In this document: positions 33,158-41,630 of the stretch, one piece after another
Layout of the letters: every line of letters begins with the position of its first letter
How positions within the stretch are numbered: the stretch's first letter is position 1
NCBI GenBank assembly: GCA_039180675.1
Contig: JBCDDC010000015.1
Location: 55,273 to 119,272, forward strand
DNA: 64,000 bases
Source of the DNA: Thermohalobaculum sp039180675
GTDB taxonomy: Bacteria; Pseudomonadota; Alphaproteobacteria; Rhodobacterales; Rhodobacteraceae
Direction of reading: 5' to 3'
The notes under the pieces: generated by a model
What the model saw: only the letters and a program-made list of their open reading frames with translations
Databases searched by the model: none
Told to the model about the DNA's origin: nothing
Made by a program: the position numbers and the translations under genes

Positions 33158-35359
33158 GTGACAGAGATTTTCGGACAGACCATCGACTCCGATGGCATAG
33201 CAACCCTGACTTGGGATTTGCCCGGCGCCAGCATGAACGTGCTGACCGAGGCTGGTATTCTTGAGCTTGAGGAGAAGATCCCGGCGCTTATCGCCAACCC
33301 TTCGGTGCGGGGGGTGATACTGACCTCGGGCAAAGCCGATTTTGCCGGTGGCATGGATCTGCCGACAATCCTTGAATACAAGCGCCGCGCATTTGCCGGT
33401 GACGACCCAGCGGCAACACTCTTCGCCTTCACCATACGCCTGCATGAACTGCTCAGGACGATTGAGCGTGGGGGCATGGATCCGAAGACCCAGAAGGGCG
33501 GCAAGCCGTTTGTCTGGGCGTCTCCCGGAACCGGGGTCGGTATTGGGACCGAACTCGCGCTCGCGTGTCACCATCGCATCGCGGCGGACAACCCGAAGGC
33601 CAAGATCGGCCTGCCGGAGATCAAGATCGGCATCTTCCCAGGCTCAGGGGGCACGACCCGTCTGATCCGCATGCTGGGGCTCCTCGGCTCGGCCGAATTC
33701 CTGCTGGAGGGGAAGATGGTCGATCCGAAGCGGGCTCTGAAGGCGGGTCTGATCGACGCGGTTGTCCCACCCGAGGAACTGCTCGGCTCGGCTAAGGACT
33801 GGCTGATGAGCTCTTCTGAGGAAGATGCAGTTAAGCCCTGGGATAAAAAGGGATTTCGTATTCCAGGCGGCGCTCCCTACACTGCACCTGGGTTTCCGAA
33901 CTTCGTTGGCGGGATGGCCCTGGCGCACGGCAGGACCCATGGGGTCTACCCGGCAGTCAACGCAATGCTCTCGGCGATCTACGAAGGCGCGATGCTTCCC
34001 TTCGACGACGCGATCAGGATCGAGGCGAGATACTTCACCAACGTTCTGATGAACCCCTCTTCCGAGGCGATGATCCGCACCATTTTCGTGAACAAGCAGG
34101 CCCTGGAGAAGGGAGCAAAACGGCCCTCGAGTGTGGCTGATATGCCGGTGCGCAAGCTCGGCGTGCTGGGAGCGGGCATGATGGGGGCCGGCATCGCCCA
34201 TGTCGCTGCTGAGGCAGGGATCGAAGTCGTCCTGCTGGATCGTGATCAGGAGGCCGCAGATCGCGGAACCGGAAAGATCGCGGCATTCCTGGACAAACGC
34301 GTCTCACGCGGCCGCATGACCGCTGAGAGACGCGAAGAGATCCTCTCGCGTGTGACCGCGACCTCGGACTATGTAGCGCTTTCAGGCAGCGATCTTGTCA
34401 TCGAAGCAGTGTTCGAGGATCCGGCGCTCAAGGCCGATGTCACCGCGCTGGCCGAAGCGGAGATCCCCTCAGACGCGATCTTTGCAAGCAACACGTCGAC
34501 CATCCCGATCAGCGAGCTTGCCAAGGCTTCCCGAAATCCCGAGCGCTTCGTGGGTATCCACTTCTTCTCACCGGTCGACCGGATGTTGCTGGTCGAGATC
34601 ATCAGAGGCGATGCGACCGGCGATGAAGCCGTTGCAAAGGCTCTCGACTTCGTCCGGCAGATCGGAAGGACCCCGATCGTCGTCAACGACTCCCGCTTTT
34701 TCTATGCCAACAGGTGCATCGGTGCCTATGCGCGTGAGGGCCTGAACATGCTGGCCGAAGGTGTTGCGCCCGCGCTGATCGAGAACGCGGCGAAGTCGAT
34801 CGGGATGCCGCTTGGCCCCCTTCAGCTCAAGGATGAGACCTCGCTGGAGCTCGCCTATTCGATAGCCCGCGCCACCCGCGAGGCCATGGGGGCCGACTAC
34901 GAAGCCGCCCCGGCCGATGAGGTGGTCCGCTCTATGGTGGAGGATTACGACAGGCGTGGGCGGAAGAACGGGGCGGGCTTCTACGCCTATGATGAAAAGG
35001 GCAAGCGCATCGGTCTCTGGCCAGGTCTGTGTGACATGTTTCCGCGATGCGCCCCGCAGCCTGAGCTGGCTCAGGTGCAGGATCGGTTGCTTCTGGCTCA
35101 GGCTCTCGAAGCTGTCCGAGCCCTAGAACAGGGCGTTCTGAACAGCATTGAAGAAGGCGATGTCGGCGCGGTTCTCGGCTGGGGCTTCGCGCCATGGAGC
35201 GGCGGGCCCTTCGGCTGGATCGATATCACCGGACCGGAGAGCGTGGTGATGCGCAGCGAGGCGCTTGAGAAGATATGCGGGCCGCGTTTTGCGCCACCGG
35301 CCCTACTCAAGGACATCGCGAAGGCGGGTGAGGCTTTCTACGGCAGGTTCGCTGAGTAA
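33158..35359 (+). CDS. Second FadJ-like enoyl-CoA hydratase/3-hydroxyacyl-CoA dehydrogenase
   Basis: This 733-residue protein has the same order as the enzyme at 17221: crotonase domain with E132 and E154 (GLPEIKIGIFPGSGG), Rossmann motif LGAGMMGAGIAHV, and dehydrogenase His468 in GIHFFSPVDRM. All residues needed for both activities are present, so it looks active. GTG at 33158 is the start; the ribosome site is weak. Long identical stretches to the first copy (for example YDEKGKR, FYANRCI) show recent or conserved paralogy. Unlike the first copy it has no thiolase next to it, so it may serve a different chain length. Confidence 0.9.
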   Translation: MTEIFGQTIDSDGIATLTWDLPGASMNVLTEAGILELEEKIPALIANPSVRGVILTSGKADFAGGMDLPTILEYKRRAFAGDDPAATLFAFTIRLHELLRTIERGGMDPKTQKGGKPFVWASPGTGVGIGTELALACHHRIAADNPKAKIGLPEIKIGIFPGSGGTTRLIRMLGLLGSAEFLLEGKMVDPKRALKAGLIDAVVPPEELLGSAKDWLMSSSEEDAVKPWDKKGFRIPGGAPYTAPGFPNFVGGMALAHGRTHGVYPAVNAMLSAIYEGAMLPFDDAIRIEARYFTNVLMNPSSEAMIRTIFVNKQALEKGAKRPSSVADMPVRKLGVLGAGMMGAGIAHVAAEAGIEVVLLDRDQEAADRGTGKIAAFLDKRVSRGRMTAERREEILSRVTATSDYVALSGSDLVIEAVFEDPALKADVTALAEAEIPSDAIFASNTSTIPISELAKASRNPERFVGIHFFSPVDRMLLVEIIRGDATGDEAVAKALDFVRQIGRTPIVVNDSRFFYANRCIGAYAREGLNMLAEGVAPALIENAAKSIGMPLGPLQLKDETSLELAYSIARATREAMGADYEAAPADEVVRSMVEDYDRRGRKNGAGFYAYDEKGKRIGLWPGLCDMFPRCAPQPELAQVQDRLLLAQALEAVRALEQGVLNSIEEGDVGAVLGWGFAPWSGGPFGWIDITGPESVVMRSEALEKICGPRFAPPALLKDIAKAGEAFYGRFAE

Positions 35360-35397
35360 AACGCGCGGCCTGCGATCTTTCTGTCACCTTCAATGAG

Positions 35398-35417
35398 AAA
35401 GGCCCGTGAGGGCCTTG
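35398..35417 (-). terminator. GGCCC hairpin between fadJ-like and Lys-rich genes
   Basis: AAGGCCC (35399-35405) pairs with GGGCCTT (35410-35416) around GTGA. On the minus strand the stem is followed by TTTCTCATT, a weak T tract, so it could end the minus-strand Lys-rich gene; on the plus strand no T tract follows. Confidence 0.5.
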
Positions 35418-35460
35418 CCACTTCTCGCGGTGTTGGGGAGACGGCGCCGCCCGTTTGCAT

Positions 35461-35961
35461 TTAGCCGAGCGTTTTGAGGTAGGCCAACTCGTCATACGCC
35501 AGCTTCAGATCGTAGTCGACGCGGGCGAGTTGCTTGCGTGACTTGAAGGCGGGCAGGCCAATGCTCTTCTTGTAGCTGATGCGCTTCTGCAGTTTCGCAC
35601 GCTCGGCTTCGAGACCGTAAATCCGGTCCTCGACCTTCGAGATCTTCGCGAGGTGCAGCTTCTTCGTATCATGCTTCAGAGCTTTCTTCTTGAAGCCCTT
35701 CGCATGGCTCTTGCCGTTCTTCGCGACCAGATACTTCTTGCGGTCCGACTTCTTGAGGAAAACCTTTCCGTCCGATGTCGGGTAGGCGCGTTTGCCGAAC
35801 AGGGTCTTGAACGGCTTTTTCGCAACGACCTTTGCGTCAACGAGCACGACTGGCGGCCGCGCCTCATCAAAGCTTGTGGGTGTGAACGCACTGGCGCCAT
35901 TCGAAATGCCCGCTGAAAGCAGAAGGCCAGAGGTGAGGGCGATTGCAAGAGTCCGTTTCAT
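35461..35961 (-). CDS. Exported lysine-rich protein with C-terminal coiled coil
   Basis: I do not recognise a family. The 166-residue product has a signal peptide (MKRTLAIALTSGLLLSAG...GASA) and a strongly basic mature part in which lysine is the dominant residue (KKSDRKKYLVAKNGK, KGFKKKALKHDTKKLHLAK). The last 55 residues form a predicted coiled coil (VEDRIYGLEAERAKLQKRI). Such charge suggests binding to lipopolysaccharide, peptidoglycan or nucleic acid outside the cytoplasm. AGGAGAACAGG precedes ATG 35961; the frame is open upstream to 36042 but without a signal peptide at its end. Confidence 0.7.
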   Translation of the reverse strand: MKRTLAIALTSGLLLSAGISNGASAFTPTSFDEARPPVVLVDAKVVAKKPFKTLFGKRAYPTSDGKVFLKKSDRKKYLVAKNGKSHAKGFKKKALKHDTKKLHLAKISKVEDRIYGLEAERAKLQKRISYKKSIGLPAFKSRKQLARVDYDLKLAYDELAYLKTLG

Positions 35962-36078
35962 AACCTGTTCTCCTCGTTCATTTTTGTCGTTGCAGAACAG
36001 AAGTATGAAGACGACCGGCCGGATACTGCATCTCCTCACCAAGGCGTGACAGGCGGTGAGAAATCACTCCGAAAGGGT

Positions 36079-36101
36079 AAAAAAATGCCTGGAAAATCCA
36101 G
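36079..36101 (-). terminator. Intrinsic terminator after the coiled-coil membrane gene
   Basis: On the minus strand CTGGA-TTT-TCCAG is followed by GCA and seven Ts (top-strand As at 36079-36085). A small GATTG/CAATC hairpin lies just upstream. It ends the gene at 36124-36537 before the Lys-rich gene promoter. Confidence 0.6.
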
Positions 36102-36123
36102 TTCGATTGAAACAATCGCGGCG

Positions 36124-36537
36124 TCATTCAGTTTTGGGAACTGAAATAAAACGCCCATCTTGCCACGCGCTGGAGCGGCTGGAGCTGGTGTGGTAGGGCC
36201 GATACCGGCTCATTTGAGACCTGATCTCAGCGATGCTCGCGGAATTCTTTCGCAGATCTTCCGTGACGCTATCCATATCGATCTCATCAACCTCGCGCAT
36301 GTCATCCCGCTGGCGCCGGAGGTCGTCGCGTTCCCGCTGCAGGCGGGAAAGCTCAACCTCGAGGCGGTCATACCTGATCGCGTTCAGATTACGTTTGTCG
36401 CCATAGCGAAGCGCCGGCCCGGAAGGCTCTGGCTCTTCCGGTGAGCTTGCGAAGATGTGTGGGTTCTGCACGACAACGACGACGGAAAGGGTGATCATCG
36501 CACCCAAGACCAAGGCAGCAACCAATTCGTGACGCAT
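36124..36537 (-). CDS. Small single-pass membrane protein with coiled coil
   Basis: I cannot assign a family. The 137-residue protein begins MRHELVAALVLGAMITLSVVVVV, a signal anchor, followed by a Glu/Pro-rich linker (SSPEEPEPSGP). A long heptad-like charged segment (about residues 55-110, LEVELSRLQRERDDLRRQ) comes next and a Ser-rich tail ends the protein. The topology is one helix in the inner membrane with the coiled coil probably in the periplasm. GAGG precedes ATG 36537. The neighbouring Lys-rich exported protein also ends in a coiled coil; the two basic/acidic partners could interact, which is speculation. Confidence 0.7.
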   Translation of the reverse strand: MRHELVAALVLGAMITLSVVVVVQNPHIFASSPEEPEPSGPALRYGDKRNLNAIRYDRLEVELSRLQRERDDLRRQRDDMREVDEIDMDSVTEDLRKNSASIAEIRSQMSRYRPYHTSSSRSSAWQDGRFISVPKTE

Positions 36538-36740
36538 TTCCAACCTCTACCCCAATCAGTGAACTTTGCAGAAGTTTCTAAACGCAAAACAACGTCGGAC
36601 GCGGGCCGTGCGACTTCACAATCTTAGATTGATGCGGCGAGCAAATCGATCGAATGCGACATGGCGGCTTCGTTTTTCAGCGCGACTGGTCGGGTTGCTA
36701 GGGCGATTCTGATCGCAGAAAAACGCGCGAGGAGCCAGCT

Positions 36741-37886
36741 ATGACGGTGCACCAGCTCGATCTCTCGGAAGTGACGAAGCCAGTGGCGGAGGCCCGTGGC
36801 CTTCCCAACGATTTCTACACCAGCCCGGAAATCTTCGAGCTTGAGAAGCAGAAGGTGTTCTTCCCGAACTGGGCTGCAATCGGATTTACCTCGGACGTTC
36901 CGACCAACGGATATGCCAAGCCGATGACCTTTCTCGGCCAGCCGCTGCTTCTGGTTCGCGACCATGAGGGGTTCGTGCGCGTCTTCCAGAATGTCTGCCG
37001 CCACCGCGGCATGATCCTGGTCGCAGAGGCCGGCCCGATCCGCAAGGCGATCCGCTGCCCCTACCACTCGTGGTGCTACGAGCTTGACGGCCGCCTTCGG
37101 ACCACGCCGCATGTGGGCGGGCCCGGCACGAACCGGCACGATCTGATCAAGCGGGAGGAACTGGGGCTCCTGGAGGTCCGCAGCCATGTCTGGATGGGGA
37201 TGGTCTTCGTCAATCTGGATGGCAAGGCGCAACAGTTCGAAATTCATAACGCGGAGCTGCTGGCCCGGTACGGCGAGTTCACCGGAGACCTGCATGTCTG
37301 TGGGCCTGAGAGCCACATGACCATCGAGGTCAACGCGAATTGGAAACTGGCGATCGAGAATGGGGCCGAGGCCTATCACCTGCCTTGGGTGCATCCTGGC
37401 CTCAACAGCTATTCGCGCCTGGAAGATCACTACAATATCGAGGTCCCCGGCAAATTCTGCGGGCAGGGCTCGACCGTCTACAATCCCATGCTGTCGGAGG
37501 ACGGGCGGCAGTTCCCCGATTTCGCCGGGCTTGGTGACAAGTGGAGCACGGGCGCTGAATACCCGATGTACTTCCCGAACGTCATGATTGGCTTCCACCG
37601 CAACCAGTTCTGGGGCTTCATTGTCGAACCGGTAGCGCACGACCGATCGGTCGAGCATGTCCAGATCTTCTACGCCGACCCCGAAGTTTCAGGCGAGGAC
37701 TGGAGTGAGATGCGCAGGGTAAACGCTCAGAACTGGCGTGAGATCTTCGACGAGGACATTTTTGTTGTGGAGGGCATGCAGAAAGGGCGCTCGGCCTCGA
37801 TGTTCGACGGTGGGAAGTTCTCTCCGGCAATGGACGGGCCCACGCACTGCTTCCATGATTTTGTCGCCACGGCGGTGCAGGCCTGA
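36741..37886 (+). CDS. Rieske-type oxygenase alpha subunit (CntA/GbcA-like)
   Basis: The 381-residue oxygenase has a Rieske [2Fe-2S] site (C86, H88 in CRHRG; C106, H109 in CPYHSW) and a mononuclear iron site (H213 and H218 in AYHLPWVH, probable Asp in EDIFVVEG). The residue linking the two centres is Glu210 (ENGAEAYH) instead of the usual Asp, as in carnitine/choline-type monooxygenases, favouring a quaternary-amine or similar substrate over an aromatic ring. GAGGAGCC precedes the start. No beta subunit or reductase is adjacent, as is normal for this group; the reductase at 188 is of a different electron-transfer type. Confidence 0.85.
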   Translation: MTVHQLDLSEVTKPVAEARGLPNDFYTSPEIFELEKQKVFFPNWAAIGFTSDVPTNGYAKPMTFLGQPLLLVRDHEGFVRVFQNVCRHRGMILVAEAGPIRKAIRCPYHSWCYELDGRLRTTPHVGGPGTNRHDLIKREELGLLEVRSHVWMGMVFVNLDGKAQQFEIHNAELLARYGEFTGDLHVCGPESHMTIEVNANWKLAIENGAEAYHLPWVHPGLNSYSRLEDHYNIEVPGKFCGQGSTVYNPMLSEDGRQFPDFAGLGDKWSTGAEYPMYFPNVMIGFHRNQFWGFIVEPVAHDRSVEHVQIFYADPEVSGEDWSEMRRVNAQNWREIFDEDIFVVEGMQKGRSASMFDGGKFSPAMDGPTHCFHDFVATAVQA

Positions 37887-37931
37887 TCTGCAACGGGATC
37901 CGGGCCGCCGCCGGCCGCGTGGTCGATACGG

Positions 37932-38159
37932 ATGACGCCGGAGGAGCTTCATAGTGCCATTCTCGCGGCCCATGAGGCCACGGATGGAGCGCGGCTCGTC
38001 GAGTTGTATGCTGCCGCCGCGGATCTTTCAGAGAAGCAGGGAGATCGTGACGCGACCTGCTTCTTCCTGACCCAGGCCTACGTTTTCGCGCTCGAAACCG
38101 GTCATGAACGGATTGAAGAACTCCACTTGCGTCTCAAGGACTACGGCCGCGACGAGTAG
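37932..38159 (+). CDS. Small all-helical protein of unknown function
   Basis: This 75-residue product is probably cytoplasmic, with three or four amphipathic helices resembling a TPR-like repeat (LVELYAAAADLSEKQGDRDATCFFLTQAYVFALE). There is no signal or metal site. It starts 45 bases after the Rieske gene and is likely co-transcribed; the ribosome site is poor (CGATACGG), so expression would depend on coupling. Acidic, regular composition supports it being real. Function unknown. Confidence 0.6.
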   Translation: MTPEELHSAILAAHEATDGARLVELYAAAADLSEKQGDRDATCFFLTQAYVFALETGHERIEELHLRLKDYGRDE

Positions 38160-38161
38160 CT

Positions 38162-38413
38162 TCAGACGGCGGGCTTATCCCTCAGCTCCACGATCTCGAA
38201 CTCGACGAGGTCCGCCCAGAACGGCATCCATTCGTCGAAAGTGGCAGGATCGGTCGTCTCCATCACCTGGAAGCACTTCAAACCATCGGCCGAAAGCCAG
38301 CTTTCGATGAAGAAGAGCCCCTCCGGCAACCCACGGCCCTTCTCCTTCAGCCGCCGGTATATCGTGTCCAGCGCGCCCTTCCGAAAGGTCTCGATAACCA
38401 TGTAGCGCTGCAT
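38162..38413 (-). CDS. DUF3303-family small protein
   Basis: The 83-residue protein reads MQRYMVIETFRKG...ADGLKCFQVMETTDPATFDEWMPFW, the signature of the DUF3303 group, small ferredoxin-like alpha/beta-barrel (dimeric) proteins of unknown function. It converges on the small helical gene with two bases between the stops. No catalytic residue is evident, and similar folds act as stress or monooxygenase-like proteins, so a specific role is not claimed. Confidence 0.75.
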   Translation of the reverse strand: MQRYMVIETFRKGALDTIYRRLKEKGRGLPEGLFFIESWLSADGLKCFQVMETTDPATFDEWMPFWADLVEFEIVELRDKPAV

Positions 38414-38603
38414 TCTCTTTCCCTTCTTTCGGCGAGGATGTCCCCGGCAGCCTTATCGCGAAGGGATTCTTAAGACGTCTCGACTACCCCCTCAATGGGC
38501 GAGATTGCGTGTTTCAGGGAAGCAGGCATCCAAGGAGCATGTGCTCGCAGCCCGGAGCGGAGTTCGATTTTCTTGGTTCGATCCGCTCTGACCGAGGGTG
38601 AAA

Positions 38604-40436
38604 ATGAAGCGTTTGCGCGGACTTTGGCAGCTCACGATCAGCGGAAGAATTCTGCTTGGCGCCGCTTTTTCGATGCTGGTGCTGATCTCGGTCGCCCTCG
38701 GCGGGCGCCATCTTCTGCACCGACAGGATGAGGCTTTGGACCGGTGGCTCGCTTACGAACGTCAGATCTCGGCGCAGGCGGAAACCCTCTCGGTCGAGAC
38801 GCTGGAGGCCTGGCGGGAAGCGATGCAGTTGGAGCTTCGCCGCCAGCAGGAGGCGACGCGCAAAGATCTTATGACCCTTATGGTGTTGCTCTTCGCCGGC
38901 CTCTTGCCACTCAGCCTGGGCGCGCTTTTGCTGGGCTACCGGATCTCATCGGCGATGCGCGACACGGCGCGGCGGATGACCCGGCTTTCGGCAGGGGAGT
39001 TCGACATCGCCATCCCCCATCAGCACCGGAAGGATGAGATTGGCGAGATCTCGCGGGCGCTCATGCATTTCGCCACTGCGATGAGAGAGGTGTCGGACGC
39101 GCGCGATGCGATGCGGCGGCTCTCGATCTCCGACCCGTTGACACAGCTTCTCAACCGCCGGGGCCTGGATGAGCAACTGGCAAAGCTTCTGCAGGGGGAG
39201 GAGCCGATCTCGATCTTGACGGTGATGCATATCGACCTCGATCACTTCAAGGCGGTCAACGACATCTTTGGCCACGACGCGGGCGATCATGTGCTTATGG
39301 TCGTCGCCAGCCGCATGAAACAGGCCGTCCGCACCAATGATATTGTCGCGCGCGCAGGGGGTGACGAGTTCATGATACTCTTGCCCGGTCTCGACGATCT
39401 CGGCCGCCTGGCTCAGATCGCGACACGGCTGATCAGAAGCCTCAGCCAGCCGATCCAGCATAATGGGAATATATGTCAGATCGGGGCATCGGTCGGGATC
39501 GCGATCGGCGGCGCCTATCACGATGCACTCGACCCGGACCGGCTGCTCAAGGATGCGGATCTCGCCGTCTTCAAGTCCAAGGCGGGCGGGCGCGGGCGGT
39601 TTTCGGTCTTCGACAAGCGCATGCGCGAGGTCGTCGAGCATCAGCAAAATACGGCCAACCGTCTCAGACGCGCGCTCGATGACGGTCGGATCGAAGCCTG
39701 GGTGCAGCCTGTTATGGACCCCAGTCTGAACCGTATCCTCGAGGTCGAGGCACTTGCCCGTTGGCGGGACCCTGCCGTCGGCCTCATTGCGGCCGAAGAC
39801 TTCGTCGAGATCGCGTCTCAGCGTCAGCTCCTGCCCGAAATCAGCGCTGTCGTGCTCGATCAGGCAGCCGGGACGTTTGCAGGGTCGAAGCCCTTCCTGA
39901 ACGGCGAGATGCGGATTTCGATCAACCTCTCGGCGCTTGAGCTGAAAGACCCGCAGATCGTCGACAGCCTGCGCTGGGCGATGGATCGGTGCAGTCTTGA
40001 CCCGCGGCATCTGTCGCTGGAGCTTCCGTCCGATATCGCCGAGGAACGTGGGGCCGAGCGGATCGCGGATATCGTTTCCAAGCTCCGCTCCCTCGGAGTC
40101 TTGATGGTGCTCGACGGCATCGATCCGATCAACACACAGCTCACCAAGCTCGCCTGGACGGCGGCAAAAACCATCAAGCTCTCCCCCGCCACGATCGAGA
40201 ACGCTGCGTCTGATACGGAGATGGCATCACGGCTTAAGGATGTGTTGGCCGGTATGCGGGAGAGCGGCTACCGGGTGTTCGCGAAATCCCTCAGCGATAT
40301 GTCCATGGTCCAGACGGCGCGGGCCCTCGGTTGTGACGGGTTGCAGGGCTATGCGGTTCGAAAGCCGATGCCGTTGGCCGAGTTTCATGCAGACCTCATA
40401 TCAGAAGCGACGGAAACCGTCCGGGACGCGAGTTAA
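38604..40436 (+). CDS. Membrane diguanylate cyclase with HAMP and degenerate EAL domain
   Basis: The 610-residue protein has two membrane helices (about residues 13-35 and 92-112) around a 55-residue periplasmic loop, then a HAMP segment, a GGDEF domain and an EAL-type domain. The active site GGDEF is intact (residues 252-256) and the inhibitory RxxD (RTND) lies at canonical spacing, so it can make cyclic di-GMP. The EAL part keeps VEALARW but lacks key metal/base residues: DDFGTG is LDGIDP, the K-x-D is IKLSP and the E of AEGVE is K (AKSLS). It is therefore probably a cyclase with a sensory, not hydrolytic, EAL domain. Start ATG 38604 behind GAGGGTG. Confidence 0.88.
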   Translation: MKRLRGLWQLTISGRILLGAAFSMLVLISVALGGRHLLHRQDEALDRWLAYERQISAQAETLSVETLEAWREAMQLELRRQQEATRKDLMTLMVLLFAGLLPLSLGALLLGYRISSAMRDTARRMTRLSAGEFDIAIPHQHRKDEIGEISRALMHFATAMREVSDARDAMRRLSISDPLTQLLNRRGLDEQLAKLLQGEEPISILTVMHIDLDHFKAVNDIFGHDAGDHVLMVVASRMKQAVRTNDIVARAGGDEFMILLPGLDDLGRLAQIATRLIRSLSQPIQHNGNICQIGASVGIAIGGAYHDALDPDRLLKDADLAVFKSKAGGRGRFSVFDKRMREVVEHQQNTANRLRRALDDGRIEAWVQPVMDPSLNRILEVEALARWRDPAVGLIAAEDFVEIASQRQLLPEISAVVLDQAAGTFAGSKPFLNGEMRISINLSALELKDPQIVDSLRWAMDRCSLDPRHLSLELPSDIAEERGAERIADIVSKLRSLGVLMVLDGIDPINTQLTKLAWTAAKTIKLSPATIENAASDTEMASRLKDVLAGMRESGYRVFAKSLSDMSMVQTARALGCDGLQGYAVRKPMPLAEFHADLISEATETVRDAS

Positions 40437-40484
40437 CGCCAACGGAGCTTGCGCGGCGCCAATCAACGCGGCTAGCTGAGCGGC

Positions 40485-41630
40485 ATGACCCGCACGATCG
40501 ACATACTCGACCGGCTGATTGCTTATCCTACCATCTCGCGGCAGCCGAACGCAGACCTGATTGCCTACGCCCAAGACCTGCTGGTCTCCATCGGGGCGCA
40601 TTGCTCGATCGTCGAGCACCCTGATGGAACCCGGCGGAACCTGTTTGCTACCATCGGGCCTCTGGACAGGCCCGGGATCATGCTGTCGGGCCACACCGAT
40701 GTCGTTCCGGTCGAGGGACAATCCTGGTCATCGGACCCTTTCAAACTTCGATCCGAAAACGGGCGGCTCTATGGCCGAGGTACCGCCGACATGAAGGGGT
40801 TCTGCGCGGCCATGTTGTCGGCGGCTGAGCGGGCGGGAGGGCTGAAAACACCCCTACATCTGGCGTTTTCCTACGATGAGGAGATCGGGTGTATTGGCGT
40901 CCGCTCCCTCATAGACATGCTCAAACAGGCGCCTGTGAGACCGCGGTTCTGCATCGTTGGTGAGCCAACATCGCTCGCCGTCGCGACAGGGCACAAGGGA
41001 AAGACAGCGTTGAGAACGGTTTGCCGTGGCAGGGAGGGTCACTCCGCGCTCGCACCGCTGGCCCTGAACGCCCTGCACCTCGCCTCGGATTTCGTCGGCA
41101 TCCTGCGCCGCGAGCAAACGCATCTAGCAGAGAAAGGCCGCCGCGACGGTGACTACGATGTCCCCTACACAACGGTTCATGCCGGAATTCTTAAAGGCGG
41201 CATTCAGGTGAATATCGTGCCGAATGAGGCGCAGATTGACTGGGAAATCAGAAGCTTAGCGATCGATGATCCGGCTGAGATTCGAGAGCGTATCGAGGCG
41301 GCAACCGCTGCGCTGTTATCTTCGATCGAAGATCCCGATGCACGGATATCGACCGAAATCACCAACAGCTATCCCGGGCTCGACACCCCGCCGTCGAGCG
41401 AGGTGGTCGCCTTCGTGAAATCCCTCACCGGTGCGAATGGCACGATCAAGGTCGCCTTCGGCACCGAGGGCGGGCTGTTCGATGAGCAACTCGGGGTGCC
41501 GACCGTGGTCTGCGGCCCCGGATCGATGGCGCAGGGCCACAAACCGGATGAGTATGTGACGCGCGAGCAACTCAATCGCTGCGACACGATGCTTGACGGA
41601 CTGCTGGAACGGCTGCGCGCGGGGCTATGA
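40485..41630 (+). CDS. argE: Acetylornithine deacetylase (ArgE-type M20 peptidase)
   Basis: This 381-residue M20 metallohydrolase has both zinc-ligand blocks: SGHTDVVPV with the first His and Asp, GRGTADMKG with the bridging Asp, and SYDEEIGCIG with the catalytic Glu pair. The C-terminal AFGTEGGLFDEQLGVPTVVCGPG supplies the distal His/Glu region. It matches ArgE, which frees ornithine from N-acetylornithine, though related N-acyl amino acid deacylases are hard to separate by eye. Many other proteobacteria use ArgJ, so the role may be catabolic. Its stop abuts that of the DUF1028 gene (TGATCA). Confidence 0.85.
   Translation: MTRTIDILDRLIAYPTISRQPNADLIAYAQDLLVSIGAHCSIVEHPDGTRRNLFATIGPLDRPGIMLSGHTDVVPVEGQSWSSDPFKLRSENGRLYGRGTADMKGFCAAMLSAAERAGGLKTPLHLAFSYDEEIGCIGVRSLIDMLKQAPVRPRFCIVGEPTSLAVATGHKGKTALRTVCRGREGHSALAPLALNALHLASDFVGILRREQTHLAEKGRRDGDYDVPYTTVHAGILKGGIQVNIVPNEAQIDWEIRSLAIDDPAEIRERIEAATAALLSSIEDPDARISTEITNSYPGLDTPPSSEVVAFVKSLTGANGTIKVAFGTEGGLFDEQLGVPTVVCGPGSMAQGHKPDEYVTREQLNRCDTMLDGLLERLRAGL

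Noticed and set aside
36624..37658. 344-codon minus-strand frame antisense to the Rieske oxygenase
   Set aside because: The sense gene has all iron ligands; the antisense frame is a shadow.
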